Positions 1 to 8,037 of a stretch of 40,848 nt of DNA are shown in pieces. This DNA comes from CAYOVG01 sp964407285. GTDB taxonomy: Bacteria > Desulfobacterota > Syntrophobacteria > Syntrophobacterales > Syntrophobacteraceae. Under the pieces are notes generated by a model that ran no database searches, was not told the origin of the DNA, and worked only from the letters and a program-made list of their open reading frames with translations. A program made the position numbers and the translations under genes. How positions within the stretch are numbered: position 1 is the first letter of the stretch; every line of letters begins with the position of its first letter. The stretch covers positions 1 through 40,848 of the forward strand of contig CAYOVG010000015.1 in NCBI GenBank assembly GCA_964407285.1. Direction: 5' to 3'.

Positions 1-59
1 TTTTTGATCAAATCCGTAGATTTTATTCCAGGGCGGGACCCATGAACGATGGAGACATA

Positions 60-140
60 CTTATGACTTACGGGAACCCAAACTCGCAACTCGTAACCCG
101 CAACGCGCAACGCGAAAGCACCCGCAACCCGCATCTTTAA
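60..140. repeat. degenerate heptamer repeat tract (left copy)
   Basis: The spacer before the first gene is built from variants of CGCAACC / CGTAACC spaced by about seven bases. Bases 85-104 are the exact reverse complement of 28273-28292 (GTTGCGGGTTACGAGTTGCG), so this tract and the one upstream of ssrA belong to one dispersed family in opposite orientations. Function unknown. Confidence 0.7.
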
Positions 141-183
141 ACGACGATCAACTCCAAAAGGTGAAGGAGAGGCGAACAGAGCG

Positions 184-1317
184 ATGATGGAAGAGATGTA
201 TCTCAAGTCGAGGGCGTTCCTGTCGGCAATGATGGTAAGAGCTACCCCTTACGCGAGGCGAGTGCTGCGTTTCATTGCCTTTCCCCACTGGTACTTCAAC
301 ACCGTGAACTGGAATGAGTGCACCTCGTCCCGGATACAGGTGGTGAAGGATTTCCTCTATATCTTCTTCAAACTCAAATACTATCCGGACAACTACACCG
401 ACAGCCGCCTGTGGGAGGTGGATCGGGAAAAATGGCGCTTCTACTACGGGTCCAACTATGAACCTTACCAGCGGTACAGGTTGCAGCGCGAAGTCCAGAG
501 GAAAGAATACGAAATTCTCTTCGATGACAAGTATGTGTGCTACCAGCTCTGCAAGGCCGGGGGGCTGCCGCTTCCCTACCAGTACGGCTGCCTGTATCCG
601 GATATGGATTACAGGTCCTCCATAGCATCGGCCTTGAGCGAGCGCCCCGACAGGAAACTCATCATAAAGCCCGTTCGGGGGAGGGGAGGACGGGGAACGG
701 TGTTGGCCTTCGGAAGGGAAGGGGGGGAGATTGCAGTCCGGGACCTGCAACGTGAAATGCCGCTCGACAAGTATGCGATGCAGTCGCCCTCGGTGATGCA
801 GGAGTACGTAGCCCAGCACGAAACCCTGGCCCGTGTTGCGCCTTCCACGAATACAATAAGAATAGTCACGCTCCTCACCAAAGGTGGTGATGTGCTGATT
901 ATCGGGGCCATTATCCGTTTCGGCGTGGGGAACACGTTCGTCGACAACGCCACGCTGGGCGGACTCGGAGTGGGCGTCAACCTGGAATCGGGGACCCTCA
1001 TGAGAATCGCCTACGATAATCTGGGGAGGAAATACCTTCATCATCCGAATGCGGGCATTGCCTTCGAAGGGTTCCAGTTGCCGTACTGGGAGGAAGTGAA
1101 GGGCCTGGCCCGCCGCTCCCAGCAGGTATTCCACTACTACAGGCTGCTCGGTTTCGACGTGTTGATTACCCCGGAGGGACCGATCGTGGTGGAAATCAAC
1201 AGGGCCCATGACAATAATTTCCTGGAACAGGCTTGCGGACCGATCCTTGCCGACCCCCGTGTGAGAGAGGAATTCGACAGGTACGATCTGCTCGTAACGC
1301 GGTTCTGTATGCAGTAG
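184..1317 (+). CDS. sugar-transfer associated ATP-grasp protein
   Basis: 377 residues. I recognise the ATP-grasp fold of the type linked to polysaccharide and sugar-transfer loci (alpha-L-glutamate ligase-like). The nucleotide-binding part begins at LIIKPVRGRGGRG (about residues 159-171). A second conserved block is MQEYVAQHE (205-213). The metal/ATP-binding end is VVEINRAHDNN (about 340-350), where Glu and Asn would bind Mg-ATP. Family knowledge: such enzymes join a carboxylate to an amine or thiol through an acyl-phosphate; the substrate is not known here. GGAGAGG lies upstream of the ATG at 184; the next ATG is 196. It reads into a glycosyltransferase and a PaaK-like enzyme on the same strand, so I infer a role in modifying an exported glycan or glycolipid. 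Upstream partners, if any, are outside the window. Confidence 0.8.
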   Translation: MMEEMYLKSRAFLSAMMVRATPYARRVLRFIAFPHWYFNTVNWNECTSSRIQVVKDFLYIFFKLKYYPDNYTDSRLWEVDREKWRFYYGSNYEPYQRYRLQREVQRKEYEILFDDKYVCYQLCKAGGLPLPYQYGCLYPDMDYRSSIASALSERPDRKLIIKPVRGRGGRGTVLAFGREGGEIAVRDLQREMPLDKYAMQSPSVMQEYVAQHETLARVAPSTNTIRIVTLLTKGGDVLIIGAIIRFGVGNTFVDNATLGGLGVGVNLESGTLMRIAYDNLGRKYLHHPNAGIAFEGFQLPYWEEVKGLARRSQQVFHYYRLLGFDVLITPEGPIVVEINRAHDNNFLEQACGPILADPRVREEFDRYDLLVTRFCMQ

Positions 1318-1380
1318 CCGCGCCGGTAACCGTCAGACCCGTCTACCCGGCGACCGTTCGCTTTCAATTCAGGATGACTC

Positions 1381-2556
1381 ATGTTCAAACTCTTCAAGAC
1401 TCTATGTCCGTCGACAACTCCCGGTTGGGGCGAAGAAGTACGGCGTCGAATGCCTGCGCGGGCGGCGGATTCGCCGCCCGCGCAACCGCACTGCCGATCT
1501 CGCGCTTCTTCGGGTGAATCAGGAACAGTGTGGATCGCCTGGGAGATTCACAGGCGCTCGTCCGAACTTGCCGAAGCCTTCGGCGCGAAGTACTTCGCGT
1601 GCGATTCTCCGGGGCATTACGTCTTGAGATACCTGGCGTCGACGTTATGGACCATCGAAATACTGTTGAAGGAACGGCCTCGAATTCTATTCGTTCAGAA
1701 CCCTTCCCTGGTTCTGGCTGCTCTGGCCGGTTTCCTGAAACCGTTTTTCAACTATACGCTTGTGATCGACAGGCACACGAATTTCATGCTCAACGTGCCG
1801 AATCCCACCCGGCCCTTTCACGTGTTCTACCACTTCCTCAGCGATTTCAGCATTAAGGCTGCGGACCTGACGATAGTCACCAATGAATTCCTCAAGGGAG
1901 TGGTGGAATCCAAAGGGGGGAGGGGTTTCATACTGACGGACAGGCTGCCCTCCCTGGCCGGGAAGCGCGGGCTCTTGCCCCTTGCGGGGAAGAGGAATGT
2001 AGTCTTCGTATGCACCTACGCGGCGGATGAGCCTTACCTGCAGGTGATCCAGGCTGCGCGGGCGATTCCGGAGGATATTCATGTGTACGTCACGGGCAAT
2101 CCGAAGAAGGCGGGGAGGGGGCTTCCGGGACCGGAAGAGATGCCCCCGAACCTGACACTCACGGGATTCCTGCCCGAACGGGACTATGTCGATCTCCTAT
2201 TCAGCGCCGATGCGATCATGGATCTGACCACGTCGGACTGGGTAATGGTGTGCGGCGGGTACGAAGCAATGGCCGCCGGAGCGCCGTTCATCACGTCCAG
2301 GAGATCGGTGCTGCTGGACTTTTACACGAAGGGGACGGTGTTCACCGGGGACGGCGCGGCCGATATTGCGGCGGCTGTCGTGGAGGCGGTGGAATCGAAG
2401 GAACGGCTGAAAGCTGAAATTGCGGAACTGCGGCAGGTGCGCTCGAAGGAATGGAGCGAGAGGTTCAGCGCTCTCCAGGGTCTCATCTCCGATCTGAGCG
2501 GGCGTTCCGTCCGTCGGGGCGGCATGCCGGAAACGGAAAAGCGGGGGAATTCATAG
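1381..2556 (+). CDS. glycosyltransferase, GT4-like (GT-B fold)
   Basis: Up to 391 residues. The C-terminal half has group 1 glycosyltransferase character: a donor-site block around CGGYEAMAAGAPFITS, preceded by LTGFLPERDYVDLLFSADAIM, which resembles the hinge region of GT-B enzymes. No signal peptide; a hydrophobic patch (LVLAALAGFLKPFF) could touch the membrane. The start is uncertain. ATG 1381 has AGGA seven bases upstream, but the first 49 residues are proline/arginine-rich and unlike the family, and they span a perfect hairpin at 1456-1483. Family-like sequence begins at VWIAWE, where a GTG sits at 1528. The stop is three bases before the next gene, so the two are surely co-transcribed. 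Acceptor and donor sugars cannot be told. Confidence 0.75.
   Translation: MFKLFKTLCPSTTPGWGEEVRRRMPARAADSPPAQPHCRSRASSGESGTVWIAWEIHRRSSELAEAFGAKYFACDSPGHYVLRYLASTLWTIEILLKERPRILFVQNPSLVLAALAGFLKPFFNYTLVIDRHTNFMLNVPNPTRPFHVFYHFLSDFSIKAADLTIVTNEFLKGVVESKGGRGFILTDRLPSLAGKRGLLPLAGKRNVVFVCTYAADEPYLQVIQAARAIPEDIHVYVTGNPKKAGRGLPGPEEMPPNLTLTGFLPERDYVDLLFSADAIMDLTTSDWVMVCGGYEAMAAGAPFITSRRSVLLDFYTKGTVFTGDGAADIAAAVVEAVESKERLKAEIAELRQVRSKEWSERFSALQGLISDLSGRSVRRGGMPETEKRGNS
1456..1483. repeat. perfect 12-bp inverted repeat near the glycosyltransferase 5' end
   Basis: GCGCGGGCGGCG (1456-1467), a GATT loop and CGCCGCCCGCGC (1472-1483) form an uninterrupted GC stem. It lies inside the first 35 codons if translation starts at 1381, or in the leader if it starts at GTG 1528. 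No T-run follows, so it is not a normal terminator. Confidence 0.75.
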
Positions 2557-2559
2557 GAC

Positions 2560-3876
2560 ATGCATCCCGTGTTTGTGGAAAAGGCCATCTATTTTCCGAT
2601 ACAGGCCATCCGTGGTGAAAACGTGAAGGCGGGGCTCCGGGAACTCAAAGCCGTCGAAGCGTTCGGCGAGAAGGAAGCGCGGGAGTACCGGGACCGGAAG
2701 ATCGTGGAGTTGCTCCATCACGCGTACGGGCGGGTCCCCTATTTCAGGCGTCTTTTGGATGACTTGAACCTGGAGCCGGGGGACATTCGAAGCGCGTCGG
2801 ATTTGGGCAGGGTCCCGTTTCTCACCAAGCAGGAAGTCAGGAGCCGTCTGGAGGACCTGCAGGTGAAGGGGCTGCGGTGTTCGTGGAGGTCCACGAGCGG
2901 AACCGCCGGTTATCCGCTTCGGTTTCCGAAGGACAGGCAGGCCACCGCGTTCATGGACGCCATGATGTACATAGCCTACTCGTGGCACGGCATCCGCATC
3001 GGGGACAGGCAGGCCCGCGTGTGGGGGACCGGCATAAGGAAGAAGGATAGACTTCGGAACACGGTGCGGGACTTCCTGCTCAACCGGAAGCGGCTGTCCG
3101 CATTCAAGCTGGCGGAACCGGATTGCATCGACTTCTACAAGAAAATCGAGCGTTTCAAGCCGGCGTTCATGTACGGGTACTCGAACGCCGTCTACGAATT
3201 TGCGAGGACGCTCGAGGCCAACGGGATCGACGCCGCGAAGGCCGGCATGCGGGTGGTCATATGCACCGGCGAACTGCTCCTGGAAGACCGGCGCAAAGAG
3301 ATGCAGGACATTTTCGGCGTCAAAGTGGTAAACGAATACGGCACGACCGAAAACGGCATCATAGGCTTCGAATGCCGGCACGGCGGCATGCATGTGGTTC
3401 CCACGGTCCACCTTGAAGTCGCGGACCCCGACGAGGACGGGTATGGGGAACTGGTCGTAACGGAACTCAACAGCAGGTCCGTTCCGTTCATAAGATACAG
3501 AATCGGGGACAGGGGAAGGATTGCGGCCGGCGCGGAATGCGAATGCGGCCGTCCCTATCCGATAATGGAAATCAGCGGCGGCCGCACCCACGATTACATA
3601 AGGTGTCCCGACGGCAGGAAGGTTTATGCGACCGTCCTGGCATATTCTCTCAAGGAGTTCGCGGCGCAGTTCAAGGCCTATCAGAAGGCGATAGACCGGC
3701 TCGATATCCTGATGATACCGAAGGGACAACTGACGGTCGAGGTGGAATCGATGATAGCCGGCAAACTGCGGGGAATCGTGGGGGAGCGCATGAACATAAG
3801 TTTTACGCAAGTGTCGAATATTCCGGTGGAACCTTCAGGTAAGCTCAGATACTTCGTCTGTGAACTGGATTCGTAG
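2560..3876 (+). CDS. PaaK/CapK-like adenylate-forming enzyme
   Basis: 438 residues, the usual length for the phenylacetate-CoA ligase / CapK branch of the ANL superfamily. Visible motifs: the phosphate loop STSGTAG (111-117), the adenine-site block NEYGTTENG (258-266), RYRIGDRG (312-319) with the ribose-binding Asp, and a short C-terminal lid domain ending PSGKLRYFV. A Cys pair CECG near 328 recalls the metal-binding cysteines of some relatives. Family reaction: a carboxylate plus ATP gives an acyl-adenylate, then a thioester or amide. It starts three bases after the glycosyltransferase stop. Relatives occur in capsule and exopolysaccharide loci, so I favour a biosynthetic role in glycan modification over aromatic catabolism; no other phenylacetate genes are present. 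Confidence 0.8.
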   Translation: MHPVFVEKAIYFPIQAIRGENVKAGLRELKAVEAFGEKEAREYRDRKIVELLHHAYGRVPYFRRLLDDLNLEPGDIRSASDLGRVPFLTKQEVRSRLEDLQVKGLRCSWRSTSGTAGYPLRFPKDRQATAFMDAMMYIAYSWHGIRIGDRQARVWGTGIRKKDRLRNTVRDFLLNRKRLSAFKLAEPDCIDFYKKIERFKPAFMYGYSNAVYEFARTLEANGIDAAKAGMRVVICTGELLLEDRRKEMQDIFGVKVVNEYGTTENGIIGFECRHGGMHVVPTVHLEVADPDEDGYGELVVTELNSRSVPFIRYRIGDRGRIAAGAECECGRPYPIMEISGGRTHDYIRCPDGRKVYATVLAYSLKEFAAQFKAYQKAIDRLDILMIPKGQLTVEVESMIAGKLRGIVGERMNISFTQVSNIPVEPSGKLRYFVCELDS

Positions 3877-4074
3877 CGAGCCGGGGGCGCCAGGGTGGCC
3901 GGGATCGCAATGGCGGCCATGGGCGAAGTGTTCCATTCCGTCGGAGCAAAGGAGCCGCCGGAAGCGCTTCCGGTTTGATTCTTAACGGATTTCGAGTTGA
4001 TTTCCACCGTCTGCCGCAATGCTCGAATCCATTGGTCCGCGGGACAGGCAGGCAGGAAACAGTAGTTTCAAAGA
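3877..4074. other. spacer with no gene seen
   Basis: About 200 bases after the PaaK-like gene with no convincing coding frame and no promoter or RNA that I can recognise. It ends at the terminator starting at 4075. Confidence 0.5.
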
Positions 4075-4118
4075 AAACAGCCGGAAGAGCAAATGGCCGA
4101 TCTTCCGGCTGTTTATTT
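4075..4118. terminator. bidirectional rho-independent terminator
   Basis: AAACAGCCGGAAGA (4075-4088) pairs with TCTTCCGGCTGTTT (4101-4114) around a 12-base loop. On the + side it runs into TTTATTTT, and on the - side the AAAGAAAA before it gives a U-tract. It sits between the converging polysaccharide cassette (+) and the small gene ending at 4178 (-), so it can serve both. Confidence 0.8.
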
Positions 4119-4177
4119 TCGGGGATTCCCGTTGGATCTACACCTGGAGGTAGATCACCGGCGAGCGAAAGACGGGA

Positions 4178-4408
4178 TTAAGCAACGGGTTCCTGCTCTT
4201 CGACGGTGATTTCTCCGGCTTCCACGGCCGATTTGAGTTCACCGAGAAGCATCTTGAGTTCCTCTTCCCGATGGTTCTTGATCATTGTCCAGATCCTCCG
4301 GCACGACTCATGCCCGGAGCAATCCTTCATGTAAGTATCGTACCGGGCCAGACTCTTGGAGATGACGGATATGGTTTCGATCAGATCGTAGTGACAGTTA
4401 TTAATCAT
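4178..4408 (-). CDS. hypothetical small helical protein with three cysteines
   Basis: 76 residues from ATG 4408, chosen because GAAGGAG lies eight bases upstream on the minus strand; a longer reading to 4477 has no such site. I do not recognise the family. The protein is predicted mostly helical and acidic at the C-terminus (ending EEQEPVA). It has Cys5, Cys30 and Cys36, the last two in a DCSGHESC stretch near a His, which could bind metal or form a disulfide; this is inference. It is monocistronic. The leader holds an imperfect hairpin (AAGCCA/TGGCTT plus CCAAC/GTTGG, 4476-4508). Confidence 0.65.
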   Translation of the reverse strand: MINNCHYDLIETISVISKSLARYDTYMKDCSGHESCRRIWTMIKNHREEELKMLLGELKSAVEAGEITVEEQEPVA

Positions 4409-4668
4409 TGCCTGATACTCCTTCGCTTGTGAACTGCCTTTGAGGAATTGATTTCCTGACCGGTTTTCACCGGCCAAGCCACGGCCAACCAGTGTTGGGT
4501 TATGGCTTAACTATGCGATCTTTCTGATAATATAATCATCTTTCACTGTTTGCCGGCTTCTGCCGTGGCGCATGGGAAGAATGAAGCACGGGTGGACGGG
4601 ATAACGGGAGGAATGAAGACCGGGGCGGGAGAACGGGCCGTGCAGGCGACTGACGACGTTTACCCTTT

Positions 4669-5175
4669 TCATCCACTGGCGGCGATGACGATTCGGGCGC
4701 AGGCTTCGGCGTCGGAGGCGGCGTTGTGGTGGTCGAGGCGGATTCCGAGGTGTCCGCAAACATCGGGCAGTTTGGTGGGATTCAGGTTCCAGGTCTTTCT
4801 TGCAAGCTGGACAGTGCACAGGAAGGGAATATCAGGATACCGCAGGTCGTATGCCTCGCAACAGGCGCGCAGCACGGAGCGGTCGAAGGGGGCGTTGTGG
4901 GCGGCGAGAAAGTCGGCGTTCTCCATGAAGGATGCCAGGGCGGGCCACAGGTCGCCGAAGGTGGGTTTGTCGGCGACGTCGCTCCACTCTATTCCGTGAA
5001 TGTAGGTGAAGATGAATCTCTTGCGGGGTGGTCTGATGAGATGACAGCAACGTTCGGTGATCCGGTTTCGCTCGACGCGGACGAGCGCCACGGCGCATGC
5101 GCTGTCGCGGCCATAGTCCGCGGTTTCGAAGTCGATCGCAACGAAGTTGGATTTCGAGAGATCCTGATCGGGCAT
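4669..5175 (-). CDS. DnaQ-like (DEDD) 3'-5' exonuclease
   Basis: 168 residues, one exonuclease domain. The three Exo motifs are present: VAIDFET (Asp15, Glu17), AHNAPFD in the middle, and HHNAASDAEA near the C-terminus, giving the DEDDh set with its catalytic His. This matches free-standing epsilon-like exonucleases rather than the polymerase III epsilon subunit, which carries an extra C-terminal segment for binding the polymerase; that segment is missing here. The likely role is 3' trimming of DNA or RNA in repair. AGAGGA seven bases before ATG 5175 supports the start. It has no operon partner: the flanking minus-strand genes lie about 260 and 460 bases away. Confidence 0.85.
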   Translation of the reverse strand: MPDQDLSKSNFVAIDFETADYGRDSACAVALVRVERNRITERCCHLIRPPRKRFIFTYIHGIEWSDVADKPTFGDLWPALASFMENADFLAAHNAPFDRSVLRACCEAYDLRYPDIPFLCTVQLARKTWNLNPTKLPDVCGHLGIRLDHHNAASDAEACARIVIAASG

Positions 5176-5634
5176 TCATCATCCTCTGGAATATATGTAT
5201 GAGCCTCAGGGTATCCGCATAGTCATTCGACCGGTCCAGCCGACTCGGGATTCGGGCTGCTTGCCTTGTGAGCGGGGCTGCCCCGATTCCCCGGCCGCAT
5301 GATATCAATATTCCGGAGAAAGTACAGGCAAATCGGCCAGGAGTGTGGCGGTTGACCGGTGAATGGCGGCAAACAATGAGGCCGGCTGGGGAAAATGAAC
5401 CCCAAACGGCTTCAGATATTTATCAGTTCGACCGCTTGCCGCGCCCAGTGACTTCTTGCCGGTGCAGTGAGATGGGACAGTTGCGCTGCCGGGATTCCTC
5501 CAGTTTCATATTGCCTGTGCGGTGTCTCTTGTACTGAACACCCGGGCAAACCAACTCTTTCCCGGGGCTCACCCTGTCTTTTCTTCCTCCCGTCACTACC
5601 CGCTATTCTCCCTCACCATTGTCCATTGCAGGTC
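5176..5634. other. spacer with no gene seen
   Basis: About 460 bases between two minus-strand genes. Open frames here are short, mutually overlapping and lack ribosome sites. I see no RNA gene, terminator or clear promoter. Confidence 0.5.
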
Positions 5635-6000
5635 TCATTTTCTCAACCCGTCTATGTAAACTTCCAGGTCGTTCCTGTCCCCTTCCTTGTAATCGTCGGG
5701 ATAGAGCAGGGCGGCCATGTAGAAGACGCTGTCCACCCCCATGGCGTTCCCGGCCCTGCGGGCGAAGTCCTTGAGCGCCCGTCCGATCTGTCCGGCCGTT
5801 TTGGGCTCCAGTTCCTTGAGGAGATGCTCCGCCGATTCAGGCAGATCCATCAGCAGCATCGTCTTTTCCACCAGCTTCTTTCTGTGTGTCGCCTTGTCAT
5901 CCCTCTCCATCAGGGCCTCTTGGGCCTCCGCTTCGAGCTTTCTGATTTCGGTCGCCGTTTCGTCCAGCATCGCTATGATCTTATCCATCGATTCGCGCAT
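5635..6000 (-). CDS. hypothetical coiled-coil protein
   Basis: 121 residues from ATG 6000; a TTG three codons earlier (6009) is an alternative, and GGGAG or AAAGG just upstream could serve either. I do not recognise the family. Residues 5-60 are a charged helix rich in Glu, Lys and Ala with heptad-like spacing (ATEIRKLEAEAQEAL), likely a coiled coil. The C-terminal half (DSVFYMAALLYPDDYKEGD) looks globular. No signal peptide, membrane segment or metal motif. It stands alone on the minus strand and faces away from the ketosynthase gene, with a 490-base spacer between them. Confidence 0.6.
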   Translation of the reverse strand: MRESMDKIIAMLDETATEIRKLEAEAQEALMERDDKATHRKKLVEKTMLLMDLPESAEHLLKELEPKTAGQIGRALKDFARRAGNAMGVDSVFYMAALLYPDDYKEGDRNDLEVYIDGLRK

Positions 6001-6009
6001 ATCTCCCAA

Positions 6010-6497
6010 TCCTTTCCCTTCGCTATTCGTCGAAAGATTCCTTTACCATCCAGGTGAAATCCGGTCTAATCTACCGCATTCCGGCGTTCCGTTCAAACTT
6101 CCGTTCGTCCAGACTTCCGTTCCTCTGAATCCGATAATGAAAACCGGCTCGGGGGAGCTTATCATAAATAATACCAGCAATGATGGAATTAATCAGGATG
6201 TATCGCCCGGCGGCGTGAGTTCGGCAGAATGACTCCGGGCGTTTCCTCTGGTGGACTTTTCTTTTGAAACCATCCGGATTATTTGTCGGCTTAGCCGGAT
6301 ACCCGTGTGCGGGAACGAGGAATTCCGCCGGAAATGATGGACTCACAACAGGCCGGATATCTCGATCCGGTAAATCGGGATTTCACCCCGCACGGCCCTG
6401 GTGGCGGGGACGAAACCTCGCCCTGCCGTTTGAGTTGCCGTCTTTCCATTTCAGAGTATTTCCCTCGTCCTTGCGCCAGGTGCAGGGAGATTACCCG
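6010..6497. other. spacer between divergent genes
   Basis: About 490 bases. It holds an AT-rich patch (6160-6200) that could contain a promoter for either side, and a run of short CTTCCGTTC-like repeats near 6095-6125. Sequence before 6498 stays open in the ketosynthase frame but has no family resemblance, so I do not count it as coding. Confidence 0.45.
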
Positions 6498-7715
6498 ATG
6501 ATCGTATCCGCCGGACTAATCAGCATGGGGGCCTTCATCCCCGGCAAGACAGTCGCCGGCTTTCGAAGAGAAAGGCTCATTGCGTACTTGAAAAATGAGA
6601 CCTTGCTTCACGAGGCTTACATTGAGACAATTCATACCGACAGCCGGTTGCCGGGAAGCGTCGAAACCAACTACGACGGCTGGGAGCGCCATCCCTGGTT
6701 TCCGGCATGGCTGGCGAATGCGCCGCGCAAGAAGCAGAGGGACCCTTTTCAGGGGACCAAGGAGAGGCGTCGAGTGCCGTTCGATCCCGTGTCTCTCGTC
6801 GAATCCGTTTATCCTCACCCGATGCTGCCCTCCGACGCGGAGACCCTCGCGGGAGCGTTGGCCCTCGTTAATGCAGGGGTAGACAGAAGTTCCATCGATC
6901 TGCTCATCACTTCTTCCCAGGTCCCCGATTTGCCGCTCCCGCCGAATGCCTCCCTGGTCCAGCACAAATTGCAGCTCAACAATGCCGGGGCGTATTCGGT
7001 CGATACGTGTTGCTCGTCATTCGTGACGATGCTGGAGATTGCGGAAGGCCTCGTCAGGGCCGGTCTGAAGAACAACATTCTCATCGTTTCAAGTTATATC
7101 GACTCTCATGTAACCGATAAGTCCGACTATTTCTCCGTAAATACCGGAGATGCCGCCGTGGCGGGCGTCGTATCGGCGGTGGACGACGGGTACGGCTACG
7201 TCACTTCCCATTCAACAAGCCACGGCGGCAGACATGACGGCGTTATCCTTCAGAGGCGTCCCCCGCGCCTCTTCAGATCGTCGGTGCAGGGGGCTTCCCA
7301 CGAGCAGGAATTCGTCACCTTTCACAATCCGGAGACGAACAGGGAGATCGCGCTCAACGCCCGTGACGACATGGTCGAGGTTGTCGGTAAGGCGCTTGGA
7401 AAGAGGGGGATGACGATCGGCGATATCGATTTCTTCGTCACGCACCAACCGGTCTACTGGGCGGGAACCGAGTGGCGCAAAGGGCTGGGGATTCCCGAGA
7501 GCAAATTCTACGAAACGTTCGAAAAATACGGCAACATCGCCAACTGCAGCGCTCCGGTGAATCTCATCGAAGCCGTGGATGCCGGATTGATCAAGGCGGG
7601 GGACACTACCCTGATCGCGTCGTCGGGTGCGGGAGAAAACCATATTGCGGTAGTCGAGAGGATATCGCCGCAGCTTGTCGGAGCGATTAGGGGCGATGAA
7701 TGGGAGGGGCGGTGA
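6498..7715 (+). CDS. 3-oxoacyl-ACP synthase III-like (FabH/thiolase fold) enzyme
   Basis: 405 residues from ATG 6498, preceded by GGGAGA. The ketosynthase III triad is visible: DTCCSSF with Cys172 as the likely nucleophile (Cys171 is adjacent), THQP with His316, and YGNIANCSAP with Asn346. At about 405 residues it is longer than FabH (about 320); the extra length is mainly an N-terminal segment (residues 20-90, rich in Trp and Pro: GWERHPWFPAWL). That points to a secondary or specialised acyl-condensing enzyme rather than the housekeeping FabH. Expected reaction: decarboxylative condensation of an acyl-CoA or acyl-thioester with malonyl-ACP; the substrate is unknown. There is no acyl carrier protein gene beside it. 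The stop codon is inside the first unit of an octamer repeat tract. Confidence 0.8.
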   Translation: MIVSAGLISMGAFIPGKTVAGFRRERLIAYLKNETLLHEAYIETIHTDSRLPGSVETNYDGWERHPWFPAWLANAPRKKQRDPFQGTKERRRVPFDPVSLVESVYPHPMLPSDAETLAGALALVNAGVDRSSIDLLITSSQVPDLPLPPNASLVQHKLQLNNAGAYSVDTCCSSFVTMLEIAEGLVRAGLKNNILIVSSYIDSHVTDKSDYFSVNTGDAAVAGVVSAVDDGYGYVTSHSTSHGGRHDGVILQRRPPRLFRSSVQGASHEQEFVTFHNPETNREIALNARDDMVEVVGKALGKRGMTIGDIDFFVTHQPVYWAGTEWRKGLGIPESKFYETFEKYGNIANCSAPVNLIEAVDAGLIKAGDTTLIASSGAGENHIAVVERISPQLVGAIRGDEWEGR

Positions 7716-7759
7716 ATGGGTGAATGGGTGAATGGGTGAATGGGTAAGTGGGTGAGCGG
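7712..7759 (+). repeat. octamer tandem repeat GTGAATGG
   Basis: Six consecutive 8-nt units: four exact GTGAATGG (7712-7743), then GTAAGTGG and GTGAGCGG. The ketosynthase stop codon (7713-7715) lies inside unit 1. The same octamer recurs in opposite orientation at 9057-9125. Confidence 0.9.
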
Positions 7760-7811
7760 GTTGATCGGTAAGCAGGGGAATGGGGAAGTTCCTCCGGAAA
7801 AATCCGTGGTT

Positions 7812-7860
7812 TTGATTTAGATCAATGATCGTTTGACGGCTTCCTGCTAGATTTGGATCA
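7812..7860 (+). promoter_or_regulatory. class II FNR/CRP-family promoter for the ferredoxin gene
   Basis: TTGATTTAGATCAA (7812-7825) is a perfect match to the FNR half-site palindrome TTGAT-N4-ATCAA. Downstream, TGCTAGATT (7845-7853) is an extended -10 (TGn plus TAGATT). A transcript starting about seven bases later (7860) puts the box centre (7818.5) at -41.5, the canonical class II activator position. A partial second site (TTTGGATCAA, 7852-7861) overlaps the start. The only downstream gene is the ferredoxin at 8038. Anaerobic control by an FNR-type regulator is inferred; the regulator is not in the window. Confidence 0.7.
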
Positions 7861-8037
7861 ACGATAGGGAAGGGCTCGACGCAAGATAGTCGGGCGGCGA
7901 TAATCAGAGCGTGGCTCGAAAGCAGAATAGAAACCGAACGACGGCAAAGTAAGAAAGTCCATAGCATATATTACAGAGAATCCGATATTGCAGTGAAGCG
8001 TGTTCCGGAATGAACCAGGGATGACGGGAGGAAGGCC

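Noticed and set aside
3..12. TTTGATCAAA palindrome as a possible FNR site
   Set aside because: The two halves lack the four-base spacer of FNR sites, and no promoter or gene start follows at the right distance.
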